Assembly: GCF_000003605.2 (NCBI RefSeq)
Contig: NW_003140811.1
Coordinates: forward strand, 1,106,471 to 1,170,470
Reading direction: 5' to 3'
DNA length: 64,000 nucleotides
Source: Saccoglossus kowalevskii
Lineage: Eukaryota; Hemichordata; Enteropneusta; Harrimaniidae
A program made the translations under genes and the position numbers. Under the pieces are notes generated by a model. The model worked only from the letters and a program-made list of their open reading frames with translations. It was not told the origin of the DNA and did not search any database. Of the stretch, positions 1 through 11,800 are shown piece after piece. How positions within the stretch are numbered: the first letter of the stretch is position 1; each line of letters begins with the position of its first letter.

Positions 1-2675
1 GACCCTCTTTTCAATCGCTTACTGCTATTTATATAAACAGTAAATAACATGGGACTACAAGCTGAAACAATAACACCATCCACGTAATAAATCAAAGTAA
101 ACGTAACCCAGTTCACAAGCTTTCACATTAACCCCCAAAATATTGTATCAGAAATGAAAGATGTAAAATATTCAGTCCACTGTAGGTTGTTTAACCTAAA
201 TTTGGTTTTTCCTTTATGACGCATTTAGAAAATTAACGACTTTCGCTGTATTTTTTTATCACACAATATAATGGTGGTAATAAATCAGCACAGCTGGCGA
301 TATATTTATCAGAATGTGCCTGCTTTGCAATAATATTCACATATTAATAACATTTAACATAAAAATAATTTATGTCCCATAGTACAATAATAAATGTTTG
401 TGAACAGTTGGGACACATATAAAGATTAAAAAAGAAGTTGTTTAAATATGTTGAGTCAGTGCTAAGAAAAACAGAGATGAAAATATATTTTTAAACAAGA
501 ATTTCTTAAATAATGTTAAGTACTATGCGCAGTGTACATGCAAGTTACGGTAATCGTAAGATATTCGATATATTTAATGTGGAGTCATTGTATCACTTTC
601 TTTTGAAATCATAGAAGAACTGCTATACCATACCACCCGAGTTGTACTTAGTTCACATCCGATGCAATATTTGACAATAATAATTGTCCTACAGAAAAAT
701 ATGTCGCGAAAACCTAAGCTTTCAGTTTGTTCCGACAGTACGACTTTAAGGTAGAAATGCAGTTTACCTGACAGGTATTTTAATTAGTTAATTATGAAAC
801 CAAAATGACCTTCCTTGTCCACAAAACTATATATTTTCGGAAAGCTTATTGTATGAATTTTAAAATTTTTTTAGTATTTTTTTAATGGACACTGTAGTTA
901 GAAGTATGCACAAAAATGTGTTTTTTTGGTCAAAAGTGATTAAAAAGAATAGCTTCTAAACTATGCTTCTGTTTCCTGTCAAAATTGGTTTATGAGTTCA
1001 TCTGTTTACTATGAAGAAAGTGCCGTCTTGAAAACTGTCTACCAGTTGTCAATTGTGCAGGGCAGCAGCTCAAATTTCACTACTTCAAGTTTATGCATAA
1101 ATTAACACCCAGGCTAGTTGTCTGTGCGATTGGTGTGACACTGTTCAACCAAAAACAATGCTCCGACGGCGTTTTGAAGATAAACACATTGTCAATCATT
1201 TGTGAAAATTTCAAAATAAAAGGTCAAAGCGTCTAGGAGCTATTTTTTTTAATGTTCTGGAATGTGCACTAGAAAGAAGCTGAGATAATTGCTAATTTGC
1301 ATAACAATTCACTCAGTTTGCTAATGCTCATAATTAAAATGGCTGTAACAGATTCAAATTTAAATGTATTATTGTTTTGTTAAAAGTTAAATATAGTGCA
1401 TGATATGGAGATACCGTCATTTCTTTTTTTTCACCATGTTTCTTGTTTATTATTTATGTACAGCCTTGCTAAGCATTCAAAAGAGATAATGTTTGCACCT
1501 GTTATTTACATTTTAAAATCGTTTTTTGAGTATGTTCCACTATTTACAATTCTACAAAATTTTAACAGTCTATAGCCAAGACTTTTTTGATAATAAAAAG
1601 CAAAACAAAAAATTCACTCCCAAGTGCCCACGAACCTGCATCTCTATCTTAATTGGAAAGGAACACTGCAATATTTGGTATTCAACGGCAAAGTTGGAGA
1701 GGTGGTCTCCGAACAGAATAAAGTACTTTGGCTTTACGATAGTAAATAAAGTCCCACAAAAAACTTGGATGTCGTGATTGTCAAGTCAAAACACTGAGAT
1801 CGATAGAGTTTCATGATAAATAATTTACATACTTAGGTAATCAATGTCTTATTACTGTACTGTACTGCTGTGCATTAAACGAATTCGACAACTACTAATA
1901 ACCCACCAATCAACCAATATTGTTGACCACGACTAGATGTATTGAATATGTGTACCTTCCTGCATAATATGTTTTACGCGCGTGATTTAAAAATAGTTCA
2001 TTAAGAAATAGTGTAAGCTCAAATGTGTGTCCATTGCATCACCTATAAGTGCGTCTGCAACTCCTGTGCAGTCGAGACAGTCAATGCCATTTATAGAATT
2101 ACCATCGACAGTTTACATAGATGAGTATATTTATGCAATAGAAGACATTTTGAATTGGTTTTGTGAGTCAAATAATCCGGCTTTTTCACTGTTAAATGAT
2201 ATGTAATTCCCCCATTATGGCACACGGCAACAGTCACGCAACATACATCTTCCAAGACAATGTGTAAGTGCCCAATACAATATAGGCTGAAAGCAGCAAT
2301 AACACAGTTAATGTTGCAATTGAGTGAAAACAGCGATCATTCAGATCTTTTCGCTTTTAAGGCAAACACACGATTCGACTTATAGGAAACTGTGTATGAA
2401 TTCAAGGTCCATGTGTTCTATTTATGACAAACGTTGAATGCATTCCTAGCCGTTTTTGACCACGTGTTCAATCTGTACACACTTCCTGTTGACAGTACTG
2501 TCCATGAAATTTAATCTTGACCAAGTTTCTGATACTGATATCATAGCTTATACATACTTCATACTAAACACGATGTAGCATTGACTGGAGCCCTACCAGG
2601 AACATGTTGTTTCTCCGCGTTTCTTTATTTATAACTCCAGGTTGAATATAAATCACTATTCTTGTTTTGTTTTAG
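1..2675. other. Upstream intron of the TRPC gene
   Basis: The first visible TRPC exon starts mid-codon, so this stretch should be intronic. It is AT-rich. I searched it by eye for the missing N-terminal ankyrin exon and found nothing convincing. Short open frames here have no recognisable domain. Confidence 0.5.
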
Positions 2676-2803
2676 ATTTAGTAGAGCTTCTATTAGAGAA
2701 AGGAGTTCGTATTGGCGATGCCCTTTTACGAGCCACGGACGTGCAATTTGTTGCCGCCATAGAACCGATATGTGACCATTTAAATAGACAAGGAAAGCTA
2801 AAG
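2676..2803 (+). CDS. TRPC: TRPC exon A: end of ankyrin region
   Basis: The acceptor follows a T-rich tract ending TTTTAG, and the donor is AAG|GTGCGT. The exon starts with two bases that complete a codon begun upstream, so at least one earlier exon exists outside the window. It encodes 42 residues beginning LVELLLEKGVRIGDALLRAT, a typical TRPC ankyrin helix pair. It ends in phase 0. Confidence 0.9.
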
Positions 2804-5800
2804 GTGCGTAATATTTTATTTTACACTGCCATTCTGAAGGTACGGTGACAATACGTTTTTGGGGGTATATTATAAAGGTTTCTGACTAAGTAATGTCAAG
2901 TTACAATCATGTAGTCTTACAAAGGGCACCGAACAAAGGCACAGTTTTATTAGTATTAATAATATATCGCTTCCCATTTGCTGTTCGACAGGATGGGTTG
3001 AACTGTCGCGACTCTAAAGGTGATCTCCATCCAGATATCACACCCGTGGTGTTAGCCGCGCATCATAATAATTACGATATACTGAAAACGTTGTTGGAAT
3101 ATGGCGCCTATCTTCAGGATCCAGATATGAGTAATACTCACGATTTTCAAACTACGGAGTTTACTCTGGAGTACTCGATCGGTAGGATTAATATATACAG
3201 GGCACTGGCAAGTGAAGCTTATATAGCGCTGACCAGTGAAGATCCAATTAATACGGCATTTGAGCTCAGTTGGAAACTCCAACAACTAAGTGAACGTGAT
3301 TATGAGTTTCATTTTCAGTATATTGAACTGGCCGACCAGTGCGAGCAACTGGCTGCCGACTTGTTGGGTCAGGTACGTGACTCTAGAGAACAAAGTATTG
3401 TTCTTTCGCACGATCCCAAGGAATGGGTGACGAGTCGAGACTTCCACGAACCCAATAAAGTGAAGCGAGCCTTACGATTGAACCAGAAAAAGGTAACTGC
3501 AGTCTTTGTCTTCTCATCATTCAAGCTATGTTCTATGTCAAGTACAAGCAATGTACAATATGTTATAAAGTATGGAGACTATACATTGTCACAAGTTAGC
3601 CACTATCCACTTTGATTTAATAAACGGTATTATTTCTAACCGCTATTTTCAACACGTATATGTGACCATAAATATATTTTCTGGAACCTTAGATAGCATA
3701 AAATGATTAATTCTGCTCGACGGATTTGCTACGAATAAAAACACTTGTTACGCCTCCGCGTAACGCAATATGGCAGCACGTCACGGCCTCACCTTGACGT
3801 TTGTGGCGTTTCACGAGTGCGGCGGTGTGCCATGCAGCGGTATATATTCACGATACCAGCGAATGAATCTTCAGCATGGATGCACACCATTACGAGGACG
3901 AGGAAATGGTGTTCTGTTGTTATTACATACGTTCCCATATTTTACGAAAATCGCCAGGAAATTCTCAACCAATTCATCCAAAATTGTCTTATGAGTGCGC
4001 GCAAAAGCAGTGATCTATTTTAAACTTTAACTATTATTGATTAATCAGGCATTTTATTCTATTCATATGCAAATGTTTACAGACGCGCACGTTGCAGGTT
4101 GTCGTAGTGTTGACGACAATTTTCTTCATGCATAATTAATTAATAACATTACCAATTGCTTGGTGACGTCATTTGATATACAGCTAATTACAGGATTCTG
4201 TTTATTTCATAATTCTTTGTGTTTCTGTGTAAATAACAAGAGCTGTTTGCAGTGAAGAAGCGTGATGTGTCATGCCTACTGTAAAATGTGTTTTTTTAGC
4301 TGGTATATTATTGTAGCAAATACATTTAACCTGTAATTTCGCTAATTCAAGATGTCGCTAATTCAAAATTAAGTTTATTGACACAATTAGCTTGTTGGCA
4401 CTTAAGATTTTGTTTAATGAATGCATTAATCAAATTCGTTGAAATTATATGAGCCATTCCAACGTCTTTAACAATATGCGGTGGATCCATTAATAAAGTT
4501 GTATTAATTTCATACCTTAAATTCATAATTGCAATACTTGACTGAATTTAAGCTTGAGGGACCAAGGCACGACTAATTCCATTGTTTGACGTGCATTGAA
4601 ATGAACACGGTTCAGTAAATTTCTTTAATTACTTTCACTAACGGGATGACCACGATATATGCTCGCATACGATCAGTATAGACAATGCAGTTTGCCGATC
4701 AATATGATTACCCTTTGGGATGTATACGCTAAATGAGGTATCTTTGTAACAAGTTCATTCAAAGGTATGGAAACGGTACATCAAGCCAAAAGTGCATATT
4801 CCGTGAGTTGTAATGACATTGGAATTTTATTGCCTAGTATACCTTACGAAAAACGGACTTTCAAAACAAATATCGACTTGAAAGAAATTGCAATTACGCA
4901 TAGGACAAAGCCCTCATATGAGGAATCTCTTCTGTTCTGAGATATAAAGTCACACCAAAAATATAATGTCGAGGCCGCAGTTCGAGGCGTTTTTTCGTGG
5001 GGAGTCTAATAGTTGAACTGACTATTAAAACTTGCAGGAATGTATAAACAATTAATACTGTTTCCGTTTATGACTCGTTTTCTCAAATATCTTTGTTCTC
5101 ATAATTTTGTTTAAGACTTTCAGTTCTAGGACTTGTATACGTCTTTGTCCTCATAAAATGTATAACGTGACATATGGATAGCAGCACACTAGATGCTAGA
5201 TGCTAAAGACATTCTTTTTATTACAGTTTGTGGCTCATCCTCACTGCCAGCAACAGCTAATCGAATTGTGGTACCGAGGTCTTCCATCGTGGCGTAAGCA
5301 GCACGTGATGCAAGCCTACATGATTTCATTCGGCTTGGGTCTAGCCTTCCCCTTCCTCTGCCTCTGCCATATCTTTGCGCCTGGCAGCAAACCCGCATTG
5401 TTGCTTAAAACCCCGTATGTACGTTTCATCTGCAACGTTGCGTCGTCTCTAGCGTTCCTGATTCTATTATCAATACAAGCCGTCGACTTTCATACAGTGA
5501 TGCAACCACACGCCAATCTAAACAAGTCCGAAACTGAAGAGATGGATCAGCTAAGAGGACAACACGTTCTATTCACAGAGGCTCTTGTTATGTTCTTTGT
5601 TTTCTGTAAGTATTTTTTATAGTAACAGACTGATAACCAGGGATGCAGAAATTCTGTTTGTGCATCTCGTGCCACCTCTTCCAGTGTATCACTGTTTCTG
5701 TTAATTGCTAAACCCACGAAAAAACAAAGATAATATCCAGATTACAAAATTAGTAAAATTATCGAAACTTTCCGTAACTAGTGTTTGTAACACCCTTTTA

Positions 5801-8800
5801 TTATTGGTAATAGTTCATTGATAAGTTTATAGATTCGTAAAAACAGAATTGGTTTCAATAAGATCATGATATGTCAGCAATGTACGGATATTACTGTATT
5901 GTATCATTTTAGTATCCTTCTTTAAATATTTAACAAGGATGACGTAATAAGCAAGAGTGTGCTCACTTCTATCAAAGTAGGTTTGTTTTGCTATTTAGTT
6001 AGTAGTCACAGCTGTAGTGATATACGATGCACACGGATAAAGTGACATTTTGCGTGCTGCATTTGCGACATGGTGATTTGCAAATGTCAACATTTCATTG
6101 AATGCGGTTTTTTTGTGTTCTTAGGTCACACGTCATCTGAAATCCAAGACATTATGAAAACAGGAACTAGAGGTATAAAGTATAATTTTACTTGGAAACT
6201 TCTGGATTACATGATGTTATCATTATACTGGGCATGGATTGCATTGAGAATCATTGCGACATTGGAGGTAAGGTATTTCAATAACGTTTCACATGATTAC
6301 AGGTGGTGTTGTCAGCAAGTCTATGATTACAGTTAACACACGAATTAATCAACGTGGCAGTCGTAAATAATTTAACATACTGAACATGCATATTTATCAA
6401 TTACAATCCATGCATATATTATGCTAATATTTGGGGATGACGTCACTTTGAACCGTGAACTATACATAACAAAACTGTATGATGATAGAATAGAACGCTT
6501 ATAGAAAATTATTCACCAATAATTCTATGTTTCATTAGACTGAATGCCGTTGACGAGATATAAAAACTAGAAAACCAGAAAAGAAATCAAAGCAACTGTT
6601 TAATTATAATAATCATAATGCCACACGCTGCCATAATTGAAGCCTACGTTCTCATTGGTCGATCGGGACTAAGTGAAGACGATAATTATGTAGTGATTGA
6701 GAACAATGAAAGAACATACGGACAAGATTGTGTGTGTCACACAGAATTATCCGTTGTTTTCCACACATTTGTACGCAGATTCTTTCATTCCGTAATGTTC
6801 CGGTAAAAACAAATGTTGATTTATTGTTTGTGTTTAAAATCAGAAACTGAAATTATTTAGGTTATAATAATATCAAATATTCATCAGATTTATTATTACC
6901 ACATTCATAAAATCTTCTCCCGCTGGAATATGTGGATTTACCAGCATGCGTTGACAAAATTAAAAAGTTAGCGTAAATTATTGACTTAACCACTACCGGG
7001 ATCATAATTCAAAACTACAAGGCCGACGATTGAACGTACGTTTCCAGCCAGGTGAGAGTCATTGGAATGTACATTTAACAAAATATATGACGTAATTTGG
7101 TAATGGCGGTGAAATCGTGCTGATGCACTTGAATAACTTAACTAAGTGCTGCAAAATAGAAGCGATCATTTGCTAAACATACCAACAAATATGTAAATTT
7201 AGCTACTTAAAAAATACAGCTAATATAGTCGAAATAAAACAATAATATTGTACCCAAATAAAGTATCAAGGTATATGAACAGTTGTGGATGAAATTAAAC
7301 TGCCACACTACACAAACTGCTGATTTTGATTGGATGGAACGCATCCAACGTATGATTTGGGTGACTATTTGGTTATAGCTTACTTACATATTGAAAATTT
7401 ATAGCAAGTACTAGTGTTTCTTGATATGATAAATGCTGTATTTACAGACGATTCTTATTTTCTTTTTACTTCTCAATACTAATTGTTGTTGATTTTTTTC
7501 CTTTTTTTCTCTCTCATGTTTGTATTGAGAAATTCCACCCGCAGCTGATTGGAATGCAGGATACGGTGAATGGTAATATCACCAAGACGGAATTGGTCTA
7601 TGATGACAGCCAGAGTGACTATGTGGACGATTTCTATTACAGTGATTACTACGGTAATAACGCTAACAATGTGCCGTCGGAACAAGACAGTAGAATGGTG
7701 GAACTGCTAAAGCGGCAGAGTGCAATGGAATTAACGCTGGAAAGAATATACGCTAAACTGAATGAAGCAGAATTAAACCCGGATATAAACAAACGAGATC
7801 GACGGGCTGTGCGCCGGCCAAAGCGACCATCCAGTGGAGGGGGGTCAGCTGGGGCAACAGACGCACCAGCGGAAGACTCCGCGATTGCCAGGCTCGACTC
7901 GTTGCATCCTATCTTAGTGGCCGACGGTATATTCGCAGTAGCCAAAGTGCTCAGCTTTTTACGCGTCATACGAATGACTGTTGTGCATCTGAATGTGGGT
8001 CCCATGCAGATTTCCCTGGGCAGGATGACTTATGATATTGTGCGTTTTCTTGCAATATTTACCCTGGTTTGGTTCGCGTTCTCTGTTGGATTGAATCAGC
8101 TTTACTTCCACTACACAAGGGAGCACGCTGTGACTTGTGGTATGGAAGCAGCTGGTCGTAAGTGCAACCCACCTTATGGCAGGTAAGGCACATTTTCATG
8201 AAGCCTTTTGATTCGTATATTTATGCTACTTGTAGATTTATATACAGCATATGTATATATATACCGACAAAACAAGACCAAACTTAATATAGTTGTTTTG
8301 TTTTGGTTAGAAAGTTACCTGTATTAAGTACTTCATTTTAAATCACTATGCCGTTGTAGCATACTATTACATCAGAAACACAGTTAGACGACACTTGATT
8401 TGTTCGGGTATACCTTTTTACAAAGCATTCAAAATGTTAGAACCTCCAAAGTATTTAAATCGGTAATTACCATTCAACGAACTATTTCTATTTAAACAAA
8501 AATGACGGGTGAATAAATGAATTAATTGAAGGAATTTGGGGAGGGGGTATACAGAATGGTCAAAAGGATTATCCGATTACCAGTTTTGTTTCGAGAAGAT
8601 GATAATTCAAATCGTACTTATAAAACTGTATGGCGCCATGGTTTAGCGACTTAATATTAATGACGTAAAGATCAATAACCTGTACTCAAGTCCCACATGT
8701 GGTTGAGGTATTTTCAACACGAAGAGAATATGATACATAGATCATCCCTTATATAAGAAATCTCATGCTTTGCCATGGTCAGTAGTGAAAAAGTAGAAAA

Positions 8801-11800
8801 CATTCTACGGCAATGTCATTTGTTTCCTTTTCTGAATAATAAAATACAACTACACGTATCATCTTTTTTATTGTCTAGTTAGTTGAACATTCCAATGCGT
8901 GTGCTGCTGCAATAATGTAGCATCTTCTCCTATGCGCTTTACAAAATCAAAAATCAACAGTTTCAGTTCGTTTTCAGATTATTTCAGAAATCGTATCATA
9001 TCACTGCATATTAGGTTCTCCGGATTCTATTTAAAATTGCCACGTGTCGCCCAATAATGACCTCTTCCATTTACGACACAATTGTTTGATCCCGGTGTAA
9101 GTGTAATGAATGATTTAATGAATGAATTAATTAATTAAAAGACACAATCCACGCATTTTGATTAACTTGGCACCTTTACCAAACGCATGTATTCGCTTTA
9201 TTTGCTTTGCTAGTGTTTCTAATGCTTTAGCAACACTATTTTGGACGCTGTTTGGGTTGTCTGATCTATCGAGCCTAAAGATTCTTCACATGGATCATTG
9301 GTTCACGGAAATGGTTGGACAGATGCTATATGCTGCATACCACGTGCTCGCTATTGTTGTGCTGCTCAATATACTTATTGCAATGATGAGCAACACCTAC
9401 ACCAAGATCGAGGTGAGTCGCACCACATCATAATCTTGCGGAGACTTTGGCAAGTGCACAATGGGGTGTTGGTCACGGTCGACGTTGGATTTACTTCCGA
9501 TCAGCAATAATATGGGGTTCTTAGACTGATATTTTAGTATTCCACCTTGAGCGTTGTCGTGCCGAAAATATTAATGCTTAATTGTCAACATACACGTTAC
9601 CTTTGAGCAATGAACAAAATATAATGTGTAACAACTTAGTTTTCGGCGTACTGTTGTAAATATATCACCCGGAAAATTCATAAACATGTGTAAAATGAAG
9701 CGTAAAGGCTCTCGATCGACTGGTTTTGAAATTACCTCTTTTAGTTTTTGTATCGCAGGTGCGCGGTTTGTAATGTAACAACTACACACTATAATAATAT
9801 TATTATCTATCGTTATTTAGATATATCAATATCAGTTACGTAGCATACATTGTTGTCGGTGACGTATACGTTGCTATAGTTACATGTCTGGGCTGTCTGG
9901 AAGACAAAAAAATATCGCCACCCTAATGGTGGTAAATATTCGTAGTTTAGGTATTGAAATGTACAAGATAGATAATTTGTATTACAACTGTTGTGTACAT
10001 TGACGTTGATGGGTCCAATGATTGTGTTGGGGGAGTGGTGTCATGTGCAATAGTTATGCAATTTAGCGCGACGAAACCATTAACCTTATATGTGCCGATA
10101 TTCACCGGTGCATCAGAACCGTTAGCTTCTGTCAGTCAGTGAAATGACTCTGTATTGTTCACGTGTTTGCACTGAGCATGCGTACGTCAGTGCATAGTTT
10201 TTTGTCTGATCCGATATAGTAGTTCTCTAGTGTCTACTGGGGGAATTCCCCCAGATAAAACTGAACAATTAATTAAGAAATGTGCATGTTAATTTTATAG
10301 GAAGACGCTGACATGCAGTGGAAGTACGCCAGGTCGCGATTATGGTTGAGTTACTACGAGAAACGAACAGCACTAGCGCCACCATTCAATGTGTTTCCAA
10401 CCTGGGACAGCTTCCGAAAGATCATAAGAACATTTAAAAGAAAGATTTACGGCAATTCTATGGAAAGAAAAAAGGTATGTTATTTTTGTCAATCTGTTCT
10501 TTTTTCGGAATTGTTTTTGGATATATTGATTTACAATAAATACATTGATTAACATATTGTTCAACTTTAGTCTTCAATGTTACAGAAAGTGGTGATATAA
10601 TGTTTTAATAAAACCTTTATTTACCATGTGTTCAGAAAGCTTAGATAGAGAGAAACACAAAATAAATATACTAAATAGTTTGTTTAGTTAAGTTTCACGT
10701 GACATTGTCAAAATGATTAAATCCGCGCGTTCGATAAAACACTGTAATATTTCTTGCTGAAATTTATGGCTTATATACTGAGAGTTACTAAGTGCATGTA
10801 AATGTGTTCTGGCAGTTTTAAGAACATATTTTAAAAGAGTTGTTCAAGCTCAGTACTTCACTACTACTTAACACATTTGATGGGCTGTTACCCTATGAAA
10901 TATTGACATTATCCTTGCCATGTGAATAATCGTTATTCTCACATATCCACTTCGTGCCTCCTGGCACATTAAAGCCATAACGCTTGTCTTTCAGTTCTGT
11001 CTGTCTTGTGCACTTCATCTGACCTCATTCCAAATGTTCCATCCACCCAACTTTCTTTCCTTTTCCGCTGTTCACCTCCATGTTGCCCAATATATTCAAC
11101 TTGTACTCTCTCATGACTTTTGCTACATGTGCTCTTTTTCATATTGCGTACATTGTTCTTACATTCAAGTTCAATCCCAATATTAAGAACTTGTTTTGGC
11201 TTTGCAAGTGACTCCATCAGTCGATGGACTTCCTTGCGGCTTTCACCCAAAAACGTAATCCTGCTCTGGTTATCAGAGAATCTGATGTTATCATCCTCTG
11301 TTTTAAAGCCTGATTTAGTTCAACTAATCGGAATTAGTATGAAACGTATGGCACAAGCGTAGTAGAGGTGACTCTGACTTGTGAGATTCAGTATTCAGTA
11401 GCGGCTACCTAGCTCGAATGATTTGCTGTGTTATTACAACAAAATACCAGTGCTACTTGGAGAACAAAGTAATAATATTTTAAAAAGAATAATGTCACAC
11501 AAAACCGCGGAAATTGTGTGTTAGTGTTCATGTAATCAGGGAGTAAACCATCGTCAGACATTGCTGTGACAATATATTAACAGACTGTTAACAGATAGGC
11601 AATAGTTCCGGCGCATCTGATAAATACACTGTAAAAATAGAAACATGTCCAGCAGGATGCATCAGCGACCCTGTAAAGTTTCATTCATTCGTCGCTCAGT
11701 TTTTATTACAGGACCGGTATTCACTTGGGAGTATGCTATAAAGAGAAGCAGCGTGGAGTCAGCGAAACGCGGTGATATTTGCCTTGATATAGACCAGCAC

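Noticed and set aside
3052-3551. Minus-strand open frames opposite TRPC exon B
   Set aside because: Shadows of the coding exon; the plus frame carries the conserved TRPC sequence.
3745-4023. Overlapping frames in TRPC intron 2 as an extra exon
   Set aside because: No match to TRPC sequence, and exon B joins in phase directly to exon C.
7649-8005. 118-codon minus-strand frame opposite TRPC exon E
   Set aside because: Shadow of the coding strand; no recognised family, and the plus frame joins exactly to conserved S4.
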